This document shows positions 8,255-16,698 of a DNA stretch of 64,000 nt, one piece after another. Each line of letters begins with the position of its first letter. The first letter of the stretch is position 1. Source of the stretch: an uncultured Candidatus Cenarchaeum sp. (GTDB taxonomy: Archaea > Thermoproteota > Nitrososphaeria > Nitrososphaerales > Nitrosopumilaceae); the NCBI GenBank assembly GCA_958295735.1, contig OY282369.1, forward strand, positions 2,020,983-2,084,982. Reading direction: 5' to 3'. The position numbers and the translations under genes are program-made. The notes under the pieces are model-generated. The model ran no database searches. It saw only the letters and a list, made by a program, of their open reading frames with translations, and was not told the origin of the DNA.

Positions 8255-11200
8255 GCCGCGACGAGGCCGGCCCCGCGCACGTGGGCGAGGGGGTCCTGCG
8301 GATACGCGGCGCCAGGCACCACAACCTGAAGAACATAGACCTCGACATACCAAAGTACCGCCTGGTGGTGGTGAGCGGGCTGTCCGGATCCGGAAAGAGC
8401 ACGCTGGCCTTCGACACCATATACGCCGAGGGGCAGAGGCGCTACGTGGAGTCCCTCTCCACGTACGCCAGGCAGTTCCTCGAGATAATGGACAAGCCGG
8501 ACGTGGACACGATAGACGGCCTGAGCCCCGCCATATCCATACAGCAAAAGACTACCAGCAAGAACCCGCGCTCCACGGTGGGCACCACCACGGAGATATA
8601 CGACTACCTGAGGCTGCTCTTCGCACGCATAGGCGTCCCGTACTGCATAAGGTGCAGGAAGAGGGTGTCCAGCCAGTCGGCCGAGACCATCACTGACTCG
8701 GTGCTGCGCGAGCACGCCGGCAAGACGATCCTCGTCCTGGCCCCCGTCGTCAGGAACAAAAAGGGGACGCACGAGAAGGTGCTGGGGCAGGCCGCCGACG
8801 ACGGGCGCGCCCGCGTCCGGATAGACGGAGAGATAGTGCGGCTGGACGGGGCGGGGCAGGAGGGGGCGGGCGCGAGGCCTCCCGCGCGCAGGAAGAGGGG
8901 CAGGCCCTCCGCCGCAGCCCTGGCCGCGGAGGCCTCCTCGGCGCCCGCGCGGCTGGACAAGAACCTGCGGCACAACGTAGAGCTCGTGATGGACAGGCTG
9001 ACCGCCGAAAAGCACGAGAGGACGAGGCTGTTCGAGGCCATAGAGGCCGCCCTCGCGGCGGCCTCGGGATACGTGCTGATCGTGCCGGAGCGCGGGGACG
9101 GGGCCGCGGAGGCCGGCGGCGGGGCCGCGGAGGCCGGCGGCGAGATGTACGGCGCGAGCGTGCCCGGCCTGGACGGCGGCGGGGATGCGGAGGACGGCGG
9201 GGATGCGGAGGCCGGCGGGGATGCGGAGGACGGCGGGGATGCGGAGGACGGCGGGGACGGCGGCCGCGGAGCGGCGGCCGGGGAGCCGGCCAAGCCCCCC
9301 GCGGGCCAGCTGTACTCGCAGAACAACGCGTGCCCGCACTGCGGGTTCACCCTGGGCGACCTGGAGCCGCGGACGTTCTCGTTCAACTCGCCGTTCGGCA
9401 TGTGCCCCGCGTGCAACGGCATCGGCTCGGCCATGGCGGTCGACCCGCGGCTGGTGATCCCCGACGCGTCCCTCTCCATACTGGACGGGGCCGTGGTGCC
9501 GTGGAGGCGCAGGAACTCGATGGCGCGCTCGTGGCTGGTGTTCATAGAGCGCGAGATGGGGATAGACCTGAAGGCCCCCGTGTCGTCGTTCACCAAGCGC
9601 CAGCTGGAGATGTTCCTCTACGGGATCGACGCGGCGGGGGACGAGGACGGGGAGGGCGGCAGCGGGGACGACTACGACTACGACGACGACGATGACGACG
9701 ACGACGACTACTACGAAAAGGGGCCGCTGGCCGGCAGGAGGCTGTTCGGCGAGCGGGTCGTCGACCCGCACGGGTTCTCCGGGGTGGTGCCCGAGCTGGA
9801 AAAGGCCGCCGGGCGCGCGTACACGGGGGCCCAAAAGGCCGCGTACGCCAAGTTCATGAGGGAGATGAAGTGCCGCAACTGCGAGGGCAGCAGGCTGAAG
9901 CCCGAGGCGCTGGCCGTCACCGTGGGCGGCAAGAACATGCGCGAGGTCTGCGACCTCTCGGTGGACCACTGCTACGACTTTTTCGCGTCGCTGTCCCTGG
10001 GCGAGACCGAGGCGTACATAGCCAAGGACGTGCTCAAGGAGGTGCGCAGCAGGCTGGAGTTCCTGAAGAACGTGGGCCTCAACTACGTCAGCCTCAACAG
10101 GGGCAGCTCCACCCTGTCCGGGGGCGAGGCGCAGCGCATAAGGCTGGCCACCCAGATAGGCTCCAACCTGACGGGCGTCCTGTACGTCCTGGACGAGCCG
10201 ACCATAGGGCTGCACCAGCGCGACAACGCCCGCCTGATAAAGACGCTCCTGGCCCTGCGCGACCTCGGGAACACGGTGATGGTGGTGGAGCACGACGAGG
10301 AGGTGATACGCAGCGCGGACTGGCTGGTGGACATGGGCCCCGGGGCCGGCGTCATGGGGGGCGGGGTCGTCTTCGAGGGCACGCTGGAGCGGATGCTGGA
10401 GGACGGCGACTCGATCACCGGCAGGTACCTGCGCGGCGGCTCCCCCATACGGCTGAAGGGGGGCCGGAGGGCCGCCGGCCGGAAGCGCCTGGTGGTGCGG
10501 GGCGCGGCAGAGAACAACCTGAAGGGGATAGACGTGGAGTTCCCGCTCGGCCTGTTCACCGTGGTGACGGGGGTCTCCGGCTCCGGCAAGTCCACGCTGA
10601 TCAACGACGTGCTGCTGGAGGCCCTCCATGCCGAGTTCTACGAGGGCGACCACAGGCCGGGAGTGCACGACCGCATAGACGGCATATCACACGTGGACAA
10701 GGTGATAGCCATAAACCAGTCGCCGATAGGCAGGACGCCGAGGTCCAACCCCGCCACGTACATCGGCGCGTTCACGCCCATACGCGACCTGTACGCGGGG
10801 ACGGCCGCCTCGCGGGAGCACGGGTACTCGGCGGGCCAGTTCTCGTTCAACGTGGAGCAGGGCCGCTGCATGTCGTGCGACGGCGACGGCGTCAAGCGCA
10901 TAGAGATGCAGTTCCTCTCGGACGTCTACGTGAAGTGCGACGAGTGCAAGGGGAGGCGGTACACGTCGGCCACCCTGGCCGTGCGGTACAAGGGCAAGAG
11001 CATAGCGGACGTGCTGGACATGACCGCCAGGGAGGCCCTGGAGTTCTTCGAGAACGTGCCGTCCATCCAGCGCAAGATGCAGACGCTCAACGACGTGGGG
11101 CTGGGCTACATAAGGCTGGGCCAGTCCTCCACCACGCTGTCGGGGGGCGAGGCGCAGCGCATAAAGCTGGCGGCCGAGCTCTCCAAGCGCAGCACCGGCC

Positions 11201-11484
11201 GCACGATGTACGTCCTGGACGAGCCGACCACGGGCCTCCACTTCGCCGACGTGCAAAAACTGCTCGACGTGCTGGACAGGCTGGTGGACCTCGGCAACAC
11301 CGTGGTGGTCATCGAGCACAACATGGACGTGATACGCAACGCGGACTGGATAATCGACCTGGGGCCCGAGGGGGGCGACGAGGGGGGCCGCGTGGTGGTG
11401 GCCGGCACGCCCGCCAAGGTGGCCGCCGCGCCGGGCAGCTACACCGGCAGGTACCTCCGCATGTTCGCCGAGAGGGGGAAATGA
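8251..11484 (+). CDS. uvrA: Excinuclease ABC subunit A (UvrA) with two acidic insertions
   Basis: The ABC-ATPase dimer that first recognises bulky DNA damage and loads UvrB. Two nucleotide-binding domains are complete: Walker A GLSGSGKST near residue 43 and GVSGSGKST near 772; signatures LSGGEAQRIRLA near 622 and LSGGEAQRIKLA near 963. Zinc modules are CPHC...CPAC near 360 and CMSC...CDEC near 873. At 1077 residues it is about 130 longer than usual. The excess is largely two low-complexity insertions: a Gly/Asp/Glu/Ala repeat (GGDAEDGGDAEAGGD-like, residues about 285-350), and a strongly acidic DDDDDDDDD-YY tract (about 463-490). The first falls just before zinc module 1. The start ATG overlaps the uvrB stop by four bases. 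The Shine-Dalgarno-like GGGGGGG before it fits translation inside an operon. Confidence 0.97.
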   Translation: MSRDEAGPAHVGEGVLRIRGARHHNLKNIDLDIPKYRLVVVSGLSGSGKSTLAFDTIYAEGQRRYVESLSTYARQFLEIMDKPDVDTIDGLSPAISIQQKTTSKNPRSTVGTTTEIYDYLRLLFARIGVPYCIRCRKRVSSQSAETITDSVLREHAGKTILVLAPVVRNKKGTHEKVLGQAADDGRARVRIDGEIVRLDGAGQEGAGARPPARRKRGRPSAAALAAEASSAPARLDKNLRHNVELVMDRLTAEKHERTRLFEAIEAALAAASGYVLIVPERGDGAAEAGGGAAEAGGEMYGASVPGLDGGGDAEDGGDAEAGGDAEDGGDAEDGGDGGRGAAAGEPAKPPAGQLYSQNNACPHCGFTLGDLEPRTFSFNSPFGMCPACNGIGSAMAVDPRLVIPDASLSILDGAVVPWRRRNSMARSWLVFIEREMGIDLKAPVSSFTKRQLEMFLYGIDAAGDEDGEGGSGDDYDYDDDDDDDDDYYEKGPLAGRRLFGERVVDPHGFSGVVPELEKAAGRAYTGAQKAAYAKFMREMKCRNCEGSRLKPEALAVTVGGKNMREVCDLSVDHCYDFFASLSLGETEAYIAKDVLKEVRSRLEFLKNVGLNYVSLNRGSSTLSGGEAQRIRLATQIGSNLTGVLYVLDEPTIGLHQRDNARLIKTLLALRDLGNTVMVVEHDEEVIRSADWLVDMGPGAGVMGGGVVFEGTLERMLEDGDSITGRYLRGGSPIRLKGGRRAAGRKRLVVRGAAENNLKGIDVEFPLGLFTVVTGVSGSGKSTLINDVLLEALHAEFYEGDHRPGVHDRIDGISHVDKVIAINQSPIGRTPRSNPATYIGAFTPIRDLYAGTAASREHGYSAGQFSFNVEQGRCMSCDGDGVKRIEMQFLSDVYVKCDECKGRRYTSATLAVRYKGKSIADVLDMTAREALEFFENVPSIQRKMQTLNDVGLGYIRLGQSSTTLSGGEAQRIKLAAELSKRSTGRTMYVLDEPTTGLHFADVQKLLDVLDRLVDLGNTVVVIEHNMDVIRNADWIIDLGPEGGDEGGRVVVAGTPAKVAAAPGSYTGRYLRMFAERGK

Positions 11485-13202
11485 CGGCGGGCGCCGCTCC
11501 CGGCGCCCCGCCGTTCGACGCGAAAAGGCTGGACGCCCCGCGGCAGCCGGGCGTCTACCTCATGAAGGACCGGGAGGGGGGGATACTCTACATCGGCAAG
11601 GCCAAGAACCTGCGCAGCCGCGTCATGTCGTACTTTTCGGGGGGGCAGGGGTACAAGACCCAGAAGCTCGTGTCCCGCATGGCGGACGTCGAGTTCGTGG
11701 TGACGGACAGCGAGGAGGAGGCGTTCCTCCTCGAGTCCAACCTCATAAAGCGGTACAGGCCCGTGTACAACATAGAGCTGAAGGACCAGCACCGCTACAC
11801 GTACCTGCGCGTCACGGACGAGGAGTACCCGCGGCTGCTGGTGGCCAGGAGGACGCGCCGCGGGCGGTTCGCGGGGGGCGGGCGGGTCTACGGGCCGTTC
11901 ACCAGCGGCAGCTCGAAACTGCTCACCGTGGGCACGCTGCGCAAGTCCTTCCAGGTGCGCATATGCAAGACCCTTCCCAGCAAGGCCTGCCTGGAGTACC
12001 ACCTCGGCAACTGCGAGGCGCCGTGCGAGTTCGCCGCGGGCAGGGAGCGGTACGCCGGGCACGTGCGGGACCTCGAGTCCGTGCTGAAGGGGGGCGACGG
12101 GATGCACCGGTACGCCGACCGGCTCCGCGGCGAGATGGATGCGGCGGCCGCCTCGCTGGAGTTCGAGCGGGCCGCGGAGATCCGCGACACGCTGGGCCGG
12201 CTGTCGGGCCTCGGGGCGGACCAGAAGATGGAGAGGGCGGGCGGCTCCTCCCCCGACGAGGACTATTTCGGGATACGCATGGACGGGGACGAGGGGGGGG
12301 AGGGGGGCCGGACCGCCTCGGTCATGTCGCTCAGGCAGTCCGGCGGCGTCATAATGGACAGGGAGCGGTTCGAGTTCGACGTGATGGCCGACAACACCTT
12401 CTCGGGCTTCCTGTACCAGTACTACAGCACCCGGCGGATCCCGGGGCGCGTCTCCGTCAGCCGCGAGCCCGAGGACGCGCGGGCGCTGGAGGGGGCGCTC
12501 TCGAGGAGGGCGGGCCGCCGCGTCGCCGTGTCCGTCCCCGGCAAGACCGGCCGCCGCCGCCGGATGATCGACCTGGTGCTGCGCAACATCGACCTGATCC
12601 GCGCGGCGGGGGCGGGGCCGGGGCTGGCCGAGCTGGCCGCGGCGCTGGGGCTGGCGGGCCCGCCCCGGGCCATCGAGTGCTTCGACGTGTCGAACCACGG
12701 CGAGGACTACGCGGTGGGAGCGATGTCGCGGCTCGTCGACGGCCTGCCCGACAGGGGCGGGTACCGCAAGTTCCGCATAAGGACGGTCTCCGGCAGGGAC
12801 GACTACGCGATGGTGGCCGAGGTGGTGGGCAGGCGGTACCGGCGGCTGCTTTCCGAGGGATCGCCGATGCCGGATCTCGTGGTGGTGGACGGCGGCAAGG
12901 GGCAGCTCGCGGCCGCGGCGGGGGCGCTGGACGCCGCGGCCGGCGCCGGCCGCGGCCCGCCGTGCGTCTCCATAGCGAAGCGCGAGGAGGAGGTATTCGG
13001 GCCGGCGGGGGCCGGCCGCGAGGGGCCGGCCGACCTTCCGCGCGGCAGCCAGGCCCTGCGGGTGGTGCAGCTGGCCAGGGACGAGGCGCACAGGTTCGGC
13101 GTCGCCTACAACCGGAGCCTGCGCAGGATCGGCGCGGGGGGCCTGACCGCCGCGCAGCGGCGCGGGCCGGGGAAGCCTACCAAGACGGCTCCTCGGCCAT
13201 GA
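11481..13202 (+). CDS. uvrC: Excinuclease ABC subunit C (UvrC), apparently without the C-terminal HhH domain
   Basis: The dual nuclease that cuts on both sides of the lesion. The N-terminal GIY-YIG nuclease is at residues about 23-100 (GVYLMKD...ILYIGKAKNLRSRV). A UVR domain (EMDAAAASLEFERAAEIRD) is near 215-240. The RNase H-like 5'-nuclease follows with FDVSNHGEDYAVGAM near 398, DDYAMVAEVVGRRY near 440 and VVVDGGKGQL near 468. The 573-residue protein stops soon after HRFGVAYNRSLRR, where bacterial homologues continue into a helix-hairpin-helix pair that binds DNA; none is visible here. The start ATG overlaps the uvrA stop (ATGA). The last 26 bases overlap the convergent oxidoreductase gene. 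Confidence 0.96.
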   Translation: MTAGAAPGAPPFDAKRLDAPRQPGVYLMKDREGGILYIGKAKNLRSRVMSYFSGGQGYKTQKLVSRMADVEFVVTDSEEEAFLLESNLIKRYRPVYNIELKDQHRYTYLRVTDEEYPRLLVARRTRRGRFAGGGRVYGPFTSGSSKLLTVGTLRKSFQVRICKTLPSKACLEYHLGNCEAPCEFAAGRERYAGHVRDLESVLKGGDGMHRYADRLRGEMDAAAASLEFERAAEIRDTLGRLSGLGADQKMERAGGSSPDEDYFGIRMDGDEGGEGGRTASVMSLRQSGGVIMDRERFEFDVMADNTFSGFLYQYYSTRRIPGRVSVSREPEDARALEGALSRRAGRRVAVSVPGKTGRRRRMIDLVLRNIDLIRAAGAGPGLAELAAALGLAGPPRAIECFDVSNHGEDYAVGAMSRLVDGLPDRGGYRKFRIRTVSGRDDYAMVAEVVGRRYRRLLSEGSPMPDLVVVDGGKGQLAAAAGALDAAAGAGRGPPCVSIAKREEEVFGPAGAGREGPADLPRGSQALRVVQLARDEAHRFGVAYNRSLRRIGAGGLTAAQRRGPGKPTKTAPRP

Positions 13203-13809
13203 CCAGCCTGCCGCCCTCGACGGAGAACCCCATGGCCTCCACGGTGCCCGCGGCCGTCGCGGTCCCCCTGTCCAGTATCTGCCTGGCCAGCCTCGCGCGG
13301 TCCTCCTTGCCCACGTGCTGGCCGATCTTGTACTTCCCGCGCATGCTGATCGGGTCCACCCTGATCACCTCCACGTGGTCTATGACGCCCATCCCCGGGG
13401 CCAGGGGCTCGTAGCCGCCCTCCGGCTGGTACTTTTCCATCAGGCCGTTGAGCGCGGCGGCCTTTTCGCCCCTGCCTGCCACCAGCGTCCCGGTCCCCTT
13501 GATCACCACGCTGACGTACAGGGTGTCGGCCAGCGAGGCGTCCTTGGGATCCTCAAAGTACGACGGGAGGAACTCCAGCTCCCTGTCCACCTCGAACCCC
13601 ACCTTCGGGTTCCTCCTTATGTTGTCAAGCTTTTCCCCCTTCGTGTGCGAGTGCATGTATATGGAGCCGCGCGCGTACGCGAAGTTCATCGGGATCACCT
13701 GCGGGTAGCCGTCCGCGTCCACGGTGGCTATCCTCCCGACGTGCTCCTCGTCCAGGAACCTCGCCATCTTCTCGGCCGACCTTATCTCCAGCCTCCCGAG
13801 CAGCTGCAC
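13177..13809 (-). CDS. FMN-binding pyridoxamine 5'-phosphate oxidase-like protein
   Basis: A 210-residue split-barrel flavoprotein of the pyridoxamine-phosphate-oxidase/NimA superfamily. The N-terminal strand pattern FLDEEHVGRIATVDADGYPQ, followed by VIPMNFAYARGSIYMHSHTKGEK and a VGFEVD strand, is the usual FMN-binding layout. A C-terminal part of about 60 residues (after VEVIRVDPISMRGKYKIGQH) is longer than in the smallest members. The substrate cannot be told; F420- or FMN-dependent reduction, or haem-utilisation-type binding, are possible. The GTG start at 13809 lies 26 bases after a TATA box, so the mRNA is probably leaderless. Its 3' end overlaps uvrC by 26 bases in convergent orientation. 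Confidence 0.85.
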   Translation of the reverse strand: MQLLGRLEIRSAEKMARFLDEEHVGRIATVDADGYPQVIPMNFAYARGSIYMHSHTKGEKLDNIRRNPKVGFEVDRELEFLPSYFEDPKDASLADTLYVSVVIKGTGTLVAGRGEKAAALNGLMEKYQPEGGYEPLAPGMGVIDHVEVIRVDPISMRGKYKIGQHVGKEDRARLARQILDRGTATAAGTVEAMGFSVEGGRLVMAEEPSW

Positions 13810-13831
13810 GCGGCGCCCTCGCCCGCCCGGC

Positions 13832-13838
13832 GTATAAA
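13832..13838 (-). promoter_or_regulatory. TATA box of the FMN-binding oxidoreductase gene
   Basis: Minus-strand TTTATAC in a GC-rich context, centred 26 bases before the GTG at 13809. Confidence 0.6.
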
Positions 13839-13854
13839 GATGCGCGCCGGCCCG

Positions 13855-13945
13855 GGCATGAGGTCACGCGCCCGCCAGTCACGGGCGCGAAAACGACTCC
13901 GCTGATCCGGATTCGCGCCCGGGGGGCGGGGGCTGCTGACCGCAC
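13855..13945 (+). repeat. Dispersed repeat family 1
   Basis: A good copy: GGGCGCGAAAACGACTCCGC, then TGATCCGGATTCGCGCCCGG and a G-rich tail. It begins 20 bases upstream of the TATA box of the minus-strand oxidoreductase gene. Confidence 0.8.
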
Positions 13946-13974
13946 GCGGCCCTGCTTGCCCCGCGATCGCGCCT

Positions 13975-14030
13975 GCTGGGGCCGCGGCACGGCGGTTTTT
14001 CGTGCCCGAAATCGGAGTTGTGAGGTATGC
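13975..14030 (-). repeat. Dispersed repeat family 3
   Basis: On the minus strand: CCGATTTCGGGCACGAAAAA, then CCGCCGTGCCGCGGCC. Similar copies are at 36490-36545 and 38815-38870. Confidence 0.55.
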
Positions 14031-14098
14031 CGCGCCGGCCGCCCCCGCGAATTCGGGACTCCCGCGTCCAAGCGCGCCGGCAGCCCGGAGTCCGCGCT

Positions 14099-15475
14099 TC
14101 AACCGTTCCGATTCCCGACTCCCAATTCCATCAGCCGCGTCTTGAGGCCTGCCATGTTCAGGCGGCCGCCCTTGATGGAGTTGCAGTGGCCGCAGAGCAA
14201 CTGCATGTTATCGTCGGCGTCAGGGCCGCCCTTTGACCTCGGGACGACGTGATCCATGGTCAGGTTCTGGTACCTAAAGTGCTCGCCGCAGCCGTTGCAG
14301 TTGCCGCCCTGCCGCCCGTACAGGACGTCCTTGAGGCAGGGCGAGCGCGTGCCCTTCCTGCGGGGTATGTCCACGCGGTGGATCACCTCTCCTGCCCCCT
14401 TGGTGAATTTCTCGATGCCCGCCTCGCGCCGGAGCCTGGACCGCACCAGATCATACGCCTTGGCCGAAATGTCGATCCCGATCCACTTCCTGCCGAGCTT
14501 CTCGGCGGCGGAACAGGCGGTGGCGCATCCGCAGAACGGATCCAACACCATTTCGCCCTCGTTGGACGACGCCTCGATGATCCGTTCCAGGAGCTGCAGG
14601 GGCTTCTGCGTCGGGTACTTGAGATCCTCCTCTCCCTGCACGGGAAGTATGTCGTCCCAAAGGTTTCCGATGTTTTCCCCCGCATAGTCGGACTCGTACA
14701 CCTTGCGGATCAGCCTTCTCGCGCCGCCGGCCTTTTTGATGATTTCAAAGTTGCCCCTTTGGTACTCTTCCTCTAGGCGTTCCTTGGACAGCCTCCACCC
14801 TGCCGGATGCGGGTTCTGGAACCCCCGCCATTCGTAGCACAGATTGGGGCGTGCGCCCATTCCCGGGGTTCTCCAGATGTGGGCAGAGTCGTCCTTCCAC
14901 CTCCTCCCGTCGGGATCCTGCCTGTTGAATTTTTCGTCTGACTCTTCCTTTGTTAGCGGCCTCTTGGGGGGGTTGAACTTGGCGTGCCTCGAGTCCCTGC
15001 TGTAAAGCAGGATGACGTCCCTGTTGTGCCCGAATTTTTTTGTCGCGTGCTGGCTGCCTTTCTGGCCCGACGTCGAACGCTTCCAACTTATCTCGTTTTT
15101 GAAGTTTTTGTGCCCAAAGATGGAATCCAGCGCGATCTTGAGGTAGTGGCTGGCGGTGGGGTCGCAGTGAAGGTACAAGCTGCCGTCATTTTTGAGGATC
15201 CTGCGCATCTCGATGATCCTGACTCCCATGTTGATCATATACGACATCATGGATTTTCCGGCGGATTCTTTGGTTGCCTCTAATACCTTGTACAGCGCCG
15301 GATGCGCATCCGCGATCTCGCCCCACCACGCCACGTCAATGTCGTTCAGCGCCCACGTGTCCTTGAACGCGGCTCCCGCCGCTTTTGAGCCTATGGGGGC
15401 CGAGTAGTCGTGCTTGGAGTTAAACGGCGGGTCTAGGTAGATCAGGTCTATTGACCCCGACTCCATCCCGCGCAT
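14099..15475 (-). CDS. Beta-class DNA methyltransferase fused to a C-terminal HNH domain; start codon apparently lost
   Basis: A site-specific DNA methyltransferase. Catalytic motif IV is DPPF (IYLDPPFNSKHDYS, near residue 15) and comes before the AdoMet motif DPFCGCAT (near residue 315), the beta-class order. TQKPLQLLERII precedes it as in N4-cytosine/N6-adenine enzymes. Residues about 395-440 form an HNH-type zinc module (CNGCGEHFRYQNLTMDHVVP...LLCGHCNSIKG), an unusual fusion. The reported start is the first ATG. However, homology-like sequence continues upstream in frame (KNRTIFTGDNLEI, 15476-15514), and at the place where family members begin (15515-15517) the codon is ATC. An in-frame TGA lies near 15590 and there is no ATG/GTG/TTG between. 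The gene may be silenced, use a rare start, or make a shortened protein. No partner endonuclease gene is adjacent. Confidence 0.85.
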   Translation of the reverse strand: MRGMESGSIDLIYLDPPFNSKHDYSAPIGSKAAGAAFKDTWALNDIDVAWWGEIADAHPALYKVLEATKESAGKSMMSYMINMGVRIIEMRRILKNDGSLYLHCDPTASHYLKIALDSIFGHKNFKNEISWKRSTSGQKGSQHATKKFGHNRDVILLYSRDSRHAKFNPPKRPLTKEESDEKFNRQDPDGRRWKDDSAHIWRTPGMGARPNLCYEWRGFQNPHPAGWRLSKERLEEEYQRGNFEIIKKAGGARRLIRKVYESDYAGENIGNLWDDILPVQGEEDLKYPTQKPLQLLERIIEASSNEGEMVLDPFCGCATACSAAEKLGRKWIGIDISAKAYDLVRSRLRREAGIEKFTKGAGEVIHRVDIPRRKGTRSPCLKDVLYGRQGGNCNGCGEHFRYQNLTMDHVVPRSKGGPDADDNMQLLCGHCNSIKGGRLNMAGLKTRLMELGVGNRNG

Positions 15476-15517
15476 GATCTCTAGGTTGTCGCCGGTGAAG
15501 ATGGTGCGGTTCTTGAT

Positions 15518-16698
15518 CCCGCCGGAACGCGTCGTCCCGTTCAGGGCGGCCCGCCCGCAAGACAGATAAGGGCTGTGCCGCGATTCCTGTCATGGACCGC
15601 AGCGCGCCGCTTTGATCTAGCTTCGACGAGTGACTCTTTCGACGAGTGACTCTTTCGACGAGTGACTCTTTCGACGAGTGACTCTGGCCGACCGCAGAGG
15701 CCACGCACTTGGTGCCTGCGTCAGTTCGCCACGCGTGAAGAACTCCGTCTTTTCTGCCCGGTTGCACTAGTGCGTCGCTAGGCGGTTTTGGAACCTGCAC
15801 GCATCTGCTCCTCTCGTAGGCGCCGGCGACGGTCATCTCGGATTCCTGCGCACCGTTTCTCCATTTTGGCACGGCGCGGGCACGGCGCGGATCAATAATA
15901 AGATTTTGTTTATACGAGCGTATAAGAAGCGATTGAATATCTGGGCGGACGCGCGCGACAGAGATTATCGGCAATTAGTCCGGCGCATGGGACGCGTCGA
16001 CGTGGATGTCCAAGTATCCACATGCTACACAATGCCGCGCCGCGCTCGATCAAGCGGCGGCCTGCCACATCGCGGAGCAAAAACAAGCGGCCGGAGGCGG
16101 CGCTAGGGCGCACTATGGGAGTCCCACGCGGCCAAAGATCGGCTCGTGCCCGACGATCCCGAATTCGCGCACGGGATCGCGGTGCCGGGAAGCATCTCGG
16201 ACAACCGCGGGATGCCGATGGCCGATGCCGGACCCGCGCCGGAAAAATCCGGGCATCAGGGGTCAGCTCGTCGAAGGGGCGGAGCGCGGGTGCGGGACTC
16301 CGCCGTTTCGTGACGGACCGGGGAATCGGATCCGGGCAACCGGCGCAATCTGTATGGCGTGCACGCGCCACGTTCTCGCGCTAGTGCCGGCGTGGTGGAG
16401 CGGCCGGCCGCCCCGTCTGGGGCGGCCCGGAGCGCCATCCGCGCGCGCCCCGCGCGGCCCGGGCCGATCCCGGAAAAAACACCGCCCGCGCCCGGGGCGA
16501 TCGCCGCGGGGACCAAACGCGGGACGGAAGCCCGTTCCCCGCGCGGGATGGCGGGAATGTCTCCCAAACCCGCGACTGCCCCGCCGGGCTGGCGGATCGG
16601 GCGTTCCTGGCGCGCCTGGCTCCGCCTCTGGACGGCCGCTCCGCGGTTCTGCCCGCGGGAGCCCGCCGCCGCCCGCCCGACCTGCTCCGCCGCGATCC
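15518..16698. other. 1.2-kb region without a recognised gene; tandem repeat and AT-rich island
   Basis: It holds a 16-bp tandem repeat (15622-15685), then an AT-rich island at 15890-15950 with an inverted TTATACG / CGTATAA pair that could act as a bidirectional promoter. A short plus-strand frame at 15906-16106 and a minus-strand frame to 15974 start there but resemble nothing. A perfect 9-bp hairpin (GGCCGCCCC, GTCT, GGGGCGGCC) is near 16407-16428. Base composition is lower in GC at 15590-15960 than around it, suggesting foreign DNA next to the methyltransferase. Confidence 0.5.
15622..15685. repeat. Four perfect copies of a 16-bp tandem repeat
   Basis: Unit TTCGACGAGTGACTCT, four head-to-tail copies. 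It lies about 100 bases beyond the expected start of the methyltransferase gene. A 16-base unit shifts the reading frame each time the copy number changes. Confidence 0.95.

Noticed and set aside
15622..15685. Simple translational phase switch of the methyltransferase through the 16-bp repeat
   Set aside because: An in-frame TGA near 15590 lies between the repeat and the methyltransferase, so changing copy number alone would not join the frames.
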